From Helichrysum umbraculigerum (taxonomy: Eukaryota > Streptophyta > Magnoliopsida > Asterales > Asteraceae), in NCBI GenBank assembly GCA_949592205.1, contig CATIUR010000005.1, positions 109,505,777-109,569,776 on the forward strand: a stretch of DNA of 64,000 nt, read 5' to 3'. This document shows, in pieces, positions 22,095 to 33,841 of the stretch (positions within the stretch are counted from its first letter, which is position 1; the number at the start of each line of letters is the position of its first letter). The notes under the pieces are model-generated. The model did no database searches. It was not told where the DNA came from and saw nothing but the letters and a program-made list of their open reading frames with translations. Made by a program: the position numbers and the translations under genes.

Positions 22095-22215
22095 CTCATA
22101 GTTTGACCAACCTTAACCAGTTTGACCAGGTTTGACCAAGTTTGACCTGGTTTGACCAGTTGACCAGGTTTGACCAGCTTTGACCGACGAGTTGACCAAC
22201 TTTGACCTACGGTTT
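22095..22215 (+). repeat. TTTGACCA word cluster
   Basis: About ten copies of TTGACC lie in 120 bp (TTTGACCAGG, TTTGACCAAG and so on). TTGAC is the core of plant W-boxes bound by WRKY factors; a regulatory role is inference. The cluster is repeated in the 3' LTR at about 28986-29110. Confidence 0.7.
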
Positions 22216-22590
22216 AAGGCTTATACAAACTAAAATAATCTATTTGCAACACACGATTTGTACTATTGAATAGTATACAACAAAACAAACTTAATAATAA
22301 TGTCTAAATGAATTATTATTACAAACTTTCACCAACGGGTCGTACACGTTTTTGATAGACGAACTTGAACAACTTATTTGGACATAACTAGTTGATGAAC
22401 TAGCTCTAGGTGGATATTAACCCTCCACCTACACGATTGGCTTAAGTGGATATTAACCCCCACTTATACAATCGCTATAGATGGTCTTACAAGACATCTA
22501 CTTACACAACCTTATACGTTTAGGATGTTAGAAGGTTGCACATCGGCTTGCTTGCTTATTCGGTATTTGCTTGCTAATTGCTAATCTAAG

Positions 22591-23243
22591 GTGAGTTTCA
22601 TAGCCCCTCCTTTTACTGTTTTATAACTATTTTGGGGGAGAAAACATACTACAACTGCTTTATACAATTGCTTTACACAACTGCTTTTATGAACACAAGT
22701 ACCATAAACAACGCTATACGGATTGCATGAGTTAACACACTAATCCACAAAGGCCCTACACATCATAGTTTGTTAGTTTTGCTAAAGCGTGAATATTAGT
22801 AAATAGATCTATTTGGGACTGACAATCCCCGTCCGGGTTAGTCGCGCTAACCTGTCAAACGGACGTATTAATATCTGTTCATAACGAGTGTACCAGATTA
22901 GACACTTGCATTGGGGCACCCACGATCGTGTACTCGAAAGAGGCACGACACACATTGTTAAGCTTCGGACTATGAGCTCATGGCAAATGGTATACATATT
23001 TTTGCATTCGTGCAACTACATATTTGTTTATCGTTTGTTAACGATACATTTACTCAACACATTTACTTATCGTTTGTTAAACGATACAATTATTTATCAT
23101 TGTTGAATGATACAACTGCTAAAATCTTGTGTTTCATAACTCGTGTTTCATACTATTGGGTTTTATACCAACATTTAAACAATTGTTAAACAACTCTATG
23201 AACTCACCAACTTTATGTTGACCTTTTAGTATGTATTTCTCAG
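22591..23243 (+). other. putative intron inside LTR (5' LTR copy)
   Basis: Donor TCTAAG|GTGAGTTTCATAGCC and acceptor ATTTCTCAG|GTAACCCAC. In the 3' LTR copy the donor is mutated to ATGAGT at 29498. Confidence 0.4.
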
Positions 23244-23462
23244 GTAACCCACAGCAGTAGGACGCTTATGGATAGCGTAGCTCGAGTCGCATTGCTTTCA
23301 AAATCAAAGGACTTAGATTGAATTTTACTATAGATAGTGGTTATGTAATCTACACATTTCATGCGAACTCCAAAGTTTTGTATAACGGTTGTAGACAATT
23401 TGAATTATGGAATGTAATGTTTTCAAACGTCTCATATAGAGGTCGTTTGCTTTAATCTTGTG

Positions 23463-23527
23463 CTCTGATACCAATCTGTCGCACCCCCAAAACACGTGGC
23501 AGCGGAAACATGAGGTGTCACGGGGCT
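23463..23527 (-). repeat. inverted PBS and LTR tail
   Basis: Read on the minus strand: LTR tail ending GGGGGTGCGACA (23527 to 23477), then GATTGGTATCAGAG (23476 to 23463). This is the LTR end and initiator-Met PBS in the wrong orientation, abutting the + LTR directly. Confidence 0.8.
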
Positions 23528-24940
23528 AAGTTAAGGTTATATATGAAAATATAATAACCTAGCACATAAGCACGTATACTAAACTAATTGCCACCCTTCA
23601 TGGCAACCACTCCCACCACTACGTCACCTAAAACAGAAAACAAAACTCAAATCTAACTTACTACTGTGGAGATTTCCACGGTACCCACTCGCCCAACCGT
23701 ATCGGGCAACGACATAATCAAAGAGGACTTACTTGAGGAGAATCCGCCTAAGGATTCGCCACCCAAACAAGTGACACCTGCTTCACCCTCTTTCCTCCCC
23801 ACTCTCATCCTAATCATTCGGAAACACGAACCGCACGAGAATTCGTCACCTAAACGCGCTACATGAACTTCCCCTACTTTATAATCTCCCTACCCCGCTT
23901 ATTGTAGACCTATTAATTGCGTGTGTTGTATACAACTAGAAGGACTGACTGACCACCTCGAACTAGACCTTACTACCACTACTGACACTCCACCCACTAG
24001 GACCTGTCTACAAGGGTCCGCGGGTGAACTCGGTCAACCACAACACCTACATAATGGAAGTAACTTTTCGAACAATTGCATGAATTTCAACAAACCACTT
24101 AACTCTTTACTTGATCATGATTGATCACTCTTTGACTTGTATGTCAACAAGTCTATCAAACACGAGACTTACTACTTGATCATGTGTGGTCACCAATTCG
24201 ACACGTTTGTCAAACGATTTACTCATAATTTGATTCGCGACTTTGTCTGTTCCGAACATCACTGGATTAGTATCGCGAGGGATACTCACAATGACTAAAT
24301 CCATAAACTACTTCAAACTATGACTTGAACATTCCAATCACTACTGCAAGGACTACCCGGCTATTTTTGTGGCTACTCCTTGAAACTACGATATTGATTA
24401 AACCTTCTTGTTGTTGATTCATTGTCTTAATAGAACGCTCTCCCGAAAAAGATGGAAAACTCCACAGTGAACGACTACTCATCTGATGACGACTCAATCT
24501 GCGATTTACTTCCGAACACGCCTACAATAATCTTAATTCTTGTACAAAAATCTAATTCATTCTTTTATCCCCCTTTCGTTTAAGGAGACACCACTATAAG
24601 AATCAACTGAAATTTTCAACACTTTACAATAACAAGAGTTTTCAACAGATTTTTCAACAGATTTCTACCAACACAAGCTTTCAAAGAATTTTCACCAAAC
24701 AACTACCCGGAACTATTTACAACTTCTAATATTCAATTAATTTGGCTAAGACAGAAATTTTCAACGTCTTATTGACGACCGGATTTTTCCAACATATTTT
24801 GATTAACTCAAGTTTTCAACGGATTTCATAGTTCCAAACAAACTATTATCAAAGAAATTTATCGACTGATTTTACACCATCGCAAGCAAACATTTTCCCC
24901 ATAGATCTCATAACCGTCAAAATCGGGAACCTTGATATTC
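23528..24940. other. unrecognised degenerate interior of Tekay element
   Basis: This is AT-rich with short frames only. It is expected to hold leader and gag by position, but I see no zinc knuckle or gag motif. Between about 24590 and 24860 a TTTTCAACRGATTT-like word recurs. The first about 100 bp may still be LTR sequence in minus orientation. Confidence 0.4.
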
Positions 24941-25039
24941 ATCATAGGCATCGACCGATTGTCCAAACACGGTGCCGAAATCAATTGTCCCTAGAAAATC
25001 GTTAGTATTCCCTTCATTACCAGTGGAACCTTGATCAAA
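24941..25039 (+). pseudogene. protease-region remnant of Tekay pol
   Basis: It matches the intact copy from [17 protein letters not shown] sequence to the GGGGGAGACC stretch (about 61796-61905), with stops. It then jumps to the RT motif beginning at the [13 protein letters not shown] equivalent, so about 400 bp of pol encoding the start of RT has been deleted. Confidence 0.6.
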
Positions 25040-25978
25040 CAAGGGGAGACCAGTAGACCGAGAACTAAACAAATCAACCATTGAGAATCGATACCCCTTC
25101 CTAGAATCGATGACCTGTTTGACCAACTTCAAGGTTTGAGCTTTTACTCAAAGATCCACCTTCGGTCTGGTTATCACCAACTCCGCGTTCGAGATGCCGA
25201 TATCCCGAAAACCACCTTCCGAACTTGCTACGGGCATTACGAATTCCAAGTGATGCCTTTTGGATTAACCAACGCTCCAGCTGTATTCATGGACCTTATG
25301 AATCGGGCGTGCAAACCCTACCTGGATAAGTTTGTCATCGTGTTCACCGACGACATCTTGATCTACTCTCGCAACGAAAACGAACATGGCCAACACCTCA
25401 AAACTATCTTGGAATTACTCAGACACGAGGAGTTATACGCCAAGTTCTCCAAGTGTGAGTTCTGGATGCGAACAGTACAGTTCCTAGGGCATGTCGTTGA
25501 CAGTCAAGGGATACATGTTGATCCAGCCAAGATCGAGGCCATCAAGTGCTGGAAAGCACCTACTACTCCAACCGAGGTACGACAATTCTTAGGTCTTGCT
25601 GGGTATTACCGGCGATTCATTGAGAACTTCTCCAAAATAGCCCTACCTTTAACCTCACTGACTCAGAAAGATAAGAAATTCGATTGGACCGATAAACAAG
25701 AGTCAGCCTTCCAACTTCTGAAACAGAAACTCTGCAGTGCACCAATCCTGTCCTTACCCGAAGGCACCGATGATTTCGTAGTTTACTGCGACGCCTCACA
25801 CCAAGGACTTGGTTGTGTGTTAATGCAACGTGAAAAAGTCATCGCCTACGCCTCACGACAACTGAAAATCCACGAAAAGAACTACACCACACATGACCTT
25901 GAATTGGGAGCTGTAGTTTTTGCACTCAAAATCTGGAGACACTACCTGTATGGTACAAAAATGTACTATCTTCACTGA
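25040..25978 (+). pseudogene. Tekay RT and RNase H start, truncated and frameshifted
   Basis: The frame reads [54 protein letters not shown] and [16 protein letters not shown], then RNase [15 protein letters not shown] and [14 protein letters not shown]. The RT active site is VFTDD instead of the VFIDD of the intact neighbour; both Asp remain. The N-terminal third of RT is deleted and a one-base loss lies near 25095. An extra base in an A run at 25957-25961 shifts the frame after RHYLYGTK, and the protein continues in the next frame. Confidence 0.85.
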
Positions 25979-26929
25979 CCACAAAAGCCTTCAACATATC
26001 TTTGATCAGAAGGACCTAAACATGAGACAACGTCGTTGGGTTGAACTACTTAGCGACTACGACTGCGAAATCCGATACCACCCGGGCAAGGCTAACGTTG
26101 TGGCCGATGCCCTAAGCCAAAAAGAACGAGTGAAACCCCTTCGAGTTCGAGCCCTCGGTTTAACCATCCAAACCTTAGAAGACATGTTGTGCGCCTGCGT
26201 AGTTGACTTCGGAAATAACTGGGAAAACCACCTACCTTTGTGTGAGTTCTCCTGCAACAACAGTTACCACACCAGCATCAATGCTGCACCTTTTGAGGCA
26301 CTTTATGGGAGAAAGTGCCGATCACCCATTTGTCGGACCGAAATCGGCGATAGCCAACTCACTGGTCCTGATGTCATCCATGAAACGACCGATAAAATCG
26401 TGACCATTCAAAACCGGCTGAAAGCCGCTCGTGATAGTCTGAAAAGCTATGCTAACGTGAGACGCAAACCACTCGAATTCCAGGTTGGGGACCGAGTACT
26501 TCTAAAAGTGTCACCTTGGAAAGGTGTCATTCGTTTTGGTAAACGCGGAAAACTAAACCCTAGGTACATCGGACCTTTTGAGATTCTTGAAAGAATTGGT
26601 CCGGTGGCATATCGACTGTAGCTACCGCCCCAACTCAGTAGCGTGCACAACACATTCTACATTTCTAACTTGAAGAAATGTCTGTCTGATGAGACGCTTG
26701 TAATCCCGCTCGATGAAATCCACTTAGATGATAAACTCCATTTCATCGAAGAACCGATAGAAATCATGGACCGTGAGGTCAAACGCTTGAAACAGAGTCG
26801 TATTCCCATCGTTAAAGTCCGGTGAAATTCTAGGCGCGGACCTGAATTCACTTGGAAATGGGAAGACCAAATGCGACTGAAACACCCACATCTATTTTTA
26901 GATACCATACAGACTGCGGCAACAAACTA
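25962..26929 (+). pseudogene. Tekay RNase H end and chromodomain tail; integrase core deleted
   Basis: It resumes as [34 protein letters not shown] and VRALGLTIQ, then jumps directly to [17 protein letters not shown]. In the intact family about 200 residues lie between these points, including the zinc-binding HHCC and the catalytic Asp-Asp-Glu core. The rest is the integrase C terminus ([25 protein letters not shown]) and chromodomain-like tail (SRRGPEFTW). Stops occur at 26619-26621 (CAG to TAG) and about 26823 (TGG to TGA). It cannot encode an active integrase. Confidence 0.85.
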
Positions 26930-26963
26930 ATTTCGGGACGAAATTCTCCTTACAGGGGGAGAA
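26929..26963 (+). promoter_or_regulatory. hairpin and polypurine tract before 3' LTR
   Basis: AATTTCG-GGA-CGAAATT (26929-26945) followed by TTACAGGGGGAGAA and the LTR TG at 26964. Confidence 0.85.
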
Positions 26964-29900
26964 TGTGACACTCGACGATTTAGGGTTACTGATTAACCTG
27001 CTAGAAAACCTTAATTACGTGTGTTTAGTTTAGTATTAGGCTAAATACTTGTAATTACTTGTAACTATTTGTATATTTATGTGAATATACACTTCCGTAA
27101 TTATTTTGTATTACGTTTACGCAATTTGGTGAAATTGTGCGAAATAACCGGATGGGGTCCGACAGACTATACGACGTTGGTGAAAACCTTTTTATAAATA
27201 ACTTTAATCCATTCTTAGAAGTTATTTATCACTTATTATTATTTTGTTAAAATAATACACGAAAAACCTAGACGTTTTGGCTAAAACGTCTCAAACGCAA
27301 CGAAAACGCGCGGAACGCACCCGACAATCGAAATAAACCAAAGTTATAATTTCATAACTCATATTTAAGTATTTTGGAAAAATACTTCTAGTGAAAGTAT
27401 TAGAAACGCACGTATACAATTATAACATTTGAAAACGCTACGCCATTAAACCTCCGTACAACGAACGCGCAAATCGAAACCTATAAATTCACGGAACGGT
27501 TTATAAGTGTTTTCAAGTATTTATATTAAACATTTCAAGTGAAAATATCGAAATTAAATTTGTCATTTTTAAAACACGCACATTTAGCGTTTAACGTCTA
27601 AATAAACGTCTAAACAATCGGGTAAACGAACGGGAAACGTAACGAATTATATTGGGGAAAAGAAAAATGACCAAAATGCCCTTGGTGGGACCACATGGGG
27701 GCTGGCCACCCCATGTGCCACCTCCCTTCTTTGCCCACTCATCCTTCATGCAATTGCATGATGAAACTTCATTTTGCTACAACACTCTACACACATGCAC
27801 TCCACTCACTTTCATTTCCATTTACCAACTTACTTCACACTCTCTCAACTTCCTCTCTCTAAAAACCCTGAAGAAAACTCAGCCATTTTCACCACCATAA
27901 ACCACCACAACCACCACCATAAACCACCATTAACCACCAAGCAATTCCTTAACTTTTTGTAATAATAATTAGTTCAAGAGTTCTAGCATCATCCTCTCAT
28001 CTCATTTCCATCAAAATCTTTGTAAGGAGACTCATCTCTACTCTCATATATGTTTATTTACATGTTATAATGTTCATCTAACATGATTATGTCCAAAAAC
28101 AAGTGCAAAAATCTTTTTATAAAGCAAACTTAAACATGCATGAATCTGCCTAAAAATCGACAGCTTACAAAAATATTCGTATAAAATCGTATACTAAGAG
28201 TTAGATGATGAATTATTTTTTGAAATTTGCGTATCGAAAATATCTACAACTTTCGTGTTTTGCACTTTTTCTAGAAACGTACTCATTTTTCTCTACGAGC
28301 CGATTTATAGGACTGACCTGTTAGTTTTTGAGAAATGTGTTCGGAACTTTCGCGAGCTTAATTAAAGATGTAAATGGACATGATAAATCCTGAAATTTTG
28401 ATGATAGAAACTAGATACCTTAATGATTAGTTGGTAAAAATTGTGAAGTTTGATTTGGATCAGAAGTAGGTGAAATCATGTGACGTAACAACCCGACTAA
28501 AACCGAAACATTGAAACTTTGAAGTTTTAAGTTGCATGTTAAAAACCGACACTTTGGATGAACTCCGACACGAACCGACAAATTTTATGGGTTCTACAAA
28601 CTGATGTATGGGTTGGGTAAAAGTTTCGGGTCAAACCGAGTAGGTTTGACCAAGTCAACAAAAACGGCTCGGTGGCTAAAAATGACAAAACTTACTATTT
28701 TTGGAAAGTGGTAACAAAAATGGTTTTGGGTGACTTAGTTAGTAACTTGGACCAAAAACTAAACTTAGAAAGCTTCCCGAATTAGAAACCGACATATAAA
28801 TTGAGAAGTGACTCATAAATCATAAGTGACTCTATAAGTGACTCATAAATCACAAGTGACTCTATAAGTGACTCATAAATCATAAGTGACTCTATAAGTG
28901 ACTCATAAATCATAAGTGACTCTATAAGTGACTCATAAATCATAAGTGACTCTATAAGTGACTCATAAATTGAGAAGTGACTCATAGTTTGACCAACCTT
29001 AACCAGTTTGACTAGTTTGACCAGGTTTGACCAAGTTTGACTAGTTTGACCAGGTTTGACCAGTTGACCAGGTTTGACCAGCTTTGACCGACGAGTTGAC
29101 CAACTTTGACCTACGGTTTAAGTCTTATACAAACTAAAATAATCTATTTGCAACACACGATTTGTACTATTGAATAGTATACAACTAAACAAACTTAATA
29201 ATAATGTCTAAATGAATTATTATTATTACAAACTTTCACCAACGGGTCGTACACGTTTTTGATAGACGAACTTGAACAACTTATTTGGACATAACTAGTT
29301 GATGAACTAGCTCTAGGTGGATATTAACCCTCCACCTACACGATTGGCTTAAGTGGACATTAACCCCCACTTATACAATCGCTATAGATGGTCTTACAAG
29401 ACATCTACTTACACAACCTTATACGTTTAGGACGTTAGAAGGTTGCACATCGGCTTGCTTGCTTATTCGATATTTGCTTGCTACTTGCTAATCTAAGATG
29501 AGTTTCATAGCCCCTTCTTTTTACTGTTTTTTACTATTTTGGGGGAGAATACAAACTACAACTGCTTATACAATTGCTTTACACAACTGCTTTTATGAAC
29601 ACAAGTACCATAAACAATGCTATACGGATTGCATGAGTTAACACACTAATCCACAAAGGCCCTACACATCATAGTTTGTTAGTTTTGCTAAAGCGTGAAT
29701 ATTAGTAAATAGATCTATTTGGGAATGACAATCCCCGTCCGGGTTAGTCGCGCTAACCTGTCAAACGGACGTATTAATTTTTGTTCATAACGAGTGTACC
29801 GGATTAGACACTTGCATTGGGGCCCCACGATCGTGTACTCGAAAGAGGCACGACACACATTGTTAAGCTTCGGACTATGAGCTCATGGCAAATGGTATAC

Positions 29901-30440
29901 ATATTTTTACATCGTGCAACTACGTATTTATTTATCGTTTGTTAACGATACATTTACTCAACACGTTTACTTATCGTTTGTTAAACGATACAATTATTTA
30001 TCATTGTTGAATGATACAACTGCTAAAATCTTGTGTTTCATAACTCGTGTTTCATACTATTGGTTTTTCTACCAACATTTAAACAATTGTTAAACAACTC
30101 TATGAACTCACCAACTTTATGTTGACCTTTTAGTATGTATTTCTCAGGTAACCCACAGCAGTAGGACGCTTATGCATAGCGTAGCTCGAGTCGCATTGCT
30201 TTCAAAATCAAAGGACTTAGATTGCATTTTACTATAGATAGTGGTTATGTAATCTACACATTTCATGCGAACTCCAAAGTTTTGTATAACGGTTGTAGAC
30301 AATTTGAATTATGGAATGTAATGTTTTCAAACGTCTCATATAGAGGTCGTTTGCTTTAATCTTGTGTTGTGATATTTGATTTGGTCGTAGCCCCCGTGAC
30401 ACCTCATGTTTCCGCTGCCACGTGTTTTGGGGGTGCGACA
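26964..30440 (+). repeat. 3' LTR of decayed Tekay element (3,477 bp)
   Basis: It starts TGTGACACTCGACG and ends GGGGGTGCGACA, directly followed by TSD CCAAC. It is nearly identical to 20155-23462 except for the expanded array at 28806 and scattered changes. The 82-codon frames at 20843 and 27652 are the same LTR sequence and not a gene. Confidence 0.92.
28806..28955 (+). repeat. 30-bp array, expanded 3' LTR copy
   Basis: Five full units of the array that has two units plus a partial one in the 5' LTR. Opposite-strand translation gives a meaningless YESLIESLMI repeat. Confidence 0.92.
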
Positions 30441-30445
30441 CCAAC

Positions 30446-31394
30446 GGCGCAAAAATCAAGCGAAACGGACTCCAAACGAAGAAGATACGGACGAACCAAG
30501 CAACCGAGAAATCAACGGAGGCCTGGGCACCTAGGTACCGTATACGGTACCCTACGTGCCGTATACGGCCCTTGGGGTGCCGTTTACGGGGTTGTTTGCC
30601 TTGTTGGGTGCCGTTTGACCCCCTTGGTCCGCTTGCCCCGTATGCTGCTTTGATGCTTGTATTTGGTGCTTCAAGACTTGTACCAAGGCTTTCATCCTTC
30701 TCCTATAAATACCAACCTCCATTTCACATTTCACCACACCTCATTCTCATATTTCACTCTCTCTCTAGTTTTTATTCTCTCTCTAGCACTACTCTTAGGA
30801 GTTAGAGGAGAATTAGTTTTGTAGTTAGTTAGTTTCTCTCTCTAGCACTTCTCTAAGGAGTTAGAGGAGAATCAATAGGGTAGCTTTTGTAATAGAGTTG
30901 GAATTCTTGGAGGATCTCCTTTGTAATATTGTTCGGGATATTTCGGAGCTCTGTCCGTGTAATCTTTCAGCTACTATTCAATCTACACATTACTTTCGGT
31001 TATTTCTATCCTTATCTCTCATAATGTTGCATGCTATTATTATGTTTGATTTAGGATACATTGCCATGATTAGTGAGTAGATTAGCTAATGCGTTTGTTG
31101 TGATGTAGTTAGTCATTAATTGGGATGATGTCATTATGAAACAACGGAGGTACGTTATACGGCTTTCATTTGTATAGCGCCGGAAACATCACGAATGTGT
31201 GGAGTACGGAACGTGGAAGCTATGAAAGTCGTGGGCACAAGCCGTTGTGGAATAATGTTCCTAACTATATATTATAAATGAAAACTCGGTGCTTTGATTA
31301 CATGTTGCATCCATGATCTTAAACCAACTATTTTATAAAAACCCTTCACTAGCTTGAATCGGACATCGTGATTACTTTGTTTCACAATACATTT
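30446..31394 (+). repeat. solo LTR middle segment with promoter
   Basis: This continues the Tat/Athila-like solo LTR. It has an 18-bp perfect palindrome GGTACCGTATACGGTACC (30534-30551) and further CCGTATACGG copies, the TATA box CCTATAAATACC, then a CT-rich leader (CTCTCTCTAG twice). It ends at the TSD CATTT of the gag-only insertion. Confidence 0.75.
30704..30710 (+). promoter_or_regulatory. TATA box of solo LTR
   Basis: TATAAAT in CTCCTATAAATACC, followed about 60 bp later by CT-rich leader sequence. It gives the orientation of the solo LTR. Confidence 0.6.
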
Positions 31395-33841
31395 TGTAAC
31401 ACCCTCAAATTTCGGGTTGCGGAAGCGGTCGGGTCGGGTGTTACCAAATCAAATATCACAAGCACAAAGGTAAATAATGAACGACTCTAAATGAGACGTT
31501 TGAAAATAGTTATACATTTCCAAAATAAAAGTGTATACAAGTTACGAGTTCGCAAAATAATTTCATTACATAATTGTAATACAAAAATTATGCAAGAAAT
31601 CCAGTTGTTGAAAACATGCGACTCGAGCTAGGATCCTGACGGGCCGATCCTACTAAAGCTGTACCTGAAATGCATACTAAAATACGTCAGCGATAAGCTG
31701 GTGAGTCCATAGGTTTAGTTGACACGGATTAAAGTATAAAATTATAATCCTATGCTTGAAGTACACCCCTGTGTACAGTGTTGAATTCTTGAGTTTCTTA
31801 CATTGAGTGATGAACTCAATTGAAGTGATTCTTGAACTAGTTCCTTGATCTAAGCATTTCACACAATAATAACACAAGTAATAATATCACAGAGTAGCAA
31901 TTAACACGTATCAATTAATTCAAATAAATAGCACATATCACATAAGGAAAGTAAAGCGCAAGTATGTTCTTGAAAATCTTGTTTACTGATCTTGTCCTTG
32001 AAAATCTTGATCTTGAAAACCTTGTTTTATTGATCTTGAAAACCTTGAATTCTTGACCTTGCACATAGTTCTTGATCTTGCAAATAGGTTCTTGATCTTG
32101 CAAATAAGTTCTTGACCTAGCACATAATCCTTGATCTAATCTTGTTTTTCTAGTTTCTTGATTCTTGTATGTTCTTGTATTCTTGACCTTGAATTCTAGT
32201 TCTTGATTCTAGTGTTCTAGTCCTTGAATTCTTGTTCTTGATCTTAGTGTTTCTTGTATTCTAGACTTTGAGTTCTTGTTCTTGATTCTAATGTTTTCTT
32301 GTATTCTTGACCTTGTATTCTAATTTCTTGTTATCTTGTATTTCTTGAAATTCTTGTTACTTGATTCTAGATTTCTTGGATTCTAGATTAATGTACTCTA
32401 ACCTAGAGTATTATAATTTCAAATGTTTCCGTGTCTTACAGTGTTAGCATACAGCTAAATGAAGTTCTTGAGATCTGAGTGAAAGGAAAGATAATCCTTA
32501 TTATCTATCAATGTTAGTGTTCATGAAACCTATCTCATATAAGCTGTGCATTGGTGACTAGTGCCCTAGTCTAGTACGAGTTGTAATAAATCATTTACAA
32601 TGATTGATTTCATAAATAGGTTTTGAATAATCAATGACGAGTATGCATTCCACCCCAAAACAGTATAACAGTTTGAAAGGAGGGGCTATGGAAACTCACC
32701 TGTGAGTTGTCAGCGATCCTACGATACGTGTGTTGTCCGAATGGTAACCTCCTAGTGCCCTAAACACGTGAGGTTATATGAGTAAGATACTAATCGGTTT
32801 AGCTAAATGTGTCACGAAGGTACACTTCTGTGGTTTAGTTTTTAGAATTGCGTACAGTCCGTTTGTGATGGTTTGTATTAATAATAATTCTCAATTAAAT
32901 CATTATTAAAATCGTTTCGTTGTCTATTTTACATAAATATAATTTTTGTTCGTAATTCATCGTTGTAAAAAGTGTAGTTGTTATTACGCGAAAGTCGAAT
33001 CGTTGGGCAAAAACTCATTTCGCAGATCAGATCAGTTCAGGAAGCTCGACTCGGCTCGAAGCTCGACTCGGCTCGCTACTCGATCCGGTTCGTAGCTAGG
33101 CTCGGTTCACTGCTCGGCTCGACTCGCAGCTAAGCTCGGTTCGCTGCTCGGTTCGACTCACATTTCGGCTCGGTTCGCTGCTCGGTCCGGTTCGTAGCTC
33201 GACTCGGCTCGTTACTCGACTCGGCTCGCTCGACGAACTGCTGCGATTTTTGAAGTGGGTTTCGAGTTTTAAAACGTTTTTAACCGATTTCTTGGACATA
33301 TTCTTGTTGTGTGGACTCAATAACATGTTAATAAACATAAATCAAGTGTTTTAAAGGTGTGAAATCGGGTGTTCTTACCAAATGTCGATTTCGAGCTCAA
33401 AAATGGCGGATCGAGATGGTGAAGATGATGGTGATGATGAAGATGATCCGCAGCTGCTGCTGCTCTCGTTGTTGTTGTTGATGATTCCGAAAATGATGAT
33501 GGTGGTGGCGGATCCGTGAGGTAGAGAGGTAGAGAGTGAGAGATTGAGTTTGGTGTGTGTGTGTACCAAAATGAAGAAGAAAATGAGATAAAAAGAGGGG
33601 AAAAGGGGTGGGTCGGTTCGGGTTCGGTCCGCGGGTCTGGACCGATCCATCCGGGTCTCGATTTCGTGTCATTTCGTTTCTCCCAAACTAGTGTTGTGTT
33701 GAACTTTTAAAATAATCACGTACGTTTATATAATTATATATATAAAAGTTTTAAGTATTTTAGCATTAATACGTAACTAAATACGAGTAAATAAATGTTT
33801 AAATTGGGCGCGAAAATTGACCTTTTTGACCGGGTGTTACA
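31395..33841 (-). repeat. 3' LTR of gag-only element
   Basis: On the minus strand it starts at 33841 TGTAACACCCGGTC and ends GAGGGTGTTACA at 31395. It contains a GCTCGACTCGG array (33015-33240), a TTCTTGATCTTG array (about 31970-32400) and candidate intron signals (31665-32699). Confidence 0.93.

Larger units (their letters stand above)
20155..23462 (+). repeat. 5' LTR of decayed Tekay element, 3' tail displaced
   Basis: It matches the 3' LTR (26964-30366) almost base for base, up to TTTAATCTTGTG at 23462. The last 74 bp of the LTR are missing in this orientation; a reverse-complement tail follows. A 30-bp array at 21998 is shorter than in the 3' LTR. Confidence 0.9.
20155..30440 (+). mobile_element. 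decayed + strand Tekay element with 5-bp TSD
   Basis: It is bounded by TGTGACACCCGACG at 20155 and GGGGGTGCGACA at 30440, flanked by CCAAC at 20150-20154 and 30441-30445. The LTRs are about 3.3 and 3.48 kb. The interior (23.5-26.96 kb) is shortened: gag is unrecognisable, the N-terminal RT and the integrase core are deleted, and pol has a frameshift and stops. It is not autonomous. Confidence 0.9.

Noticed and set aside
25136..25140. TTG at 25136 as a start codon
   Set aside because: It is an internal Leu codon of the RT motif; the protein clearly continues upstream despite a one-base loss.
28806..28955. CRISPR-like array
   Set aside because: The 30-bp units are directly adjacent with no spacers, and the genome is a plant's.
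28782..28985. Repetitive YESLIESLMI protein frame
   Set aside because: Translation of a 30-bp non-coding tandem array; the sister LTR has a different copy number and no such frame.
33375..33672. Minus-strand frames with His/Ser runs, repeated at 38609
   Set aside because: LTR leader sequence of the gag-only element, identical in both LTRs.
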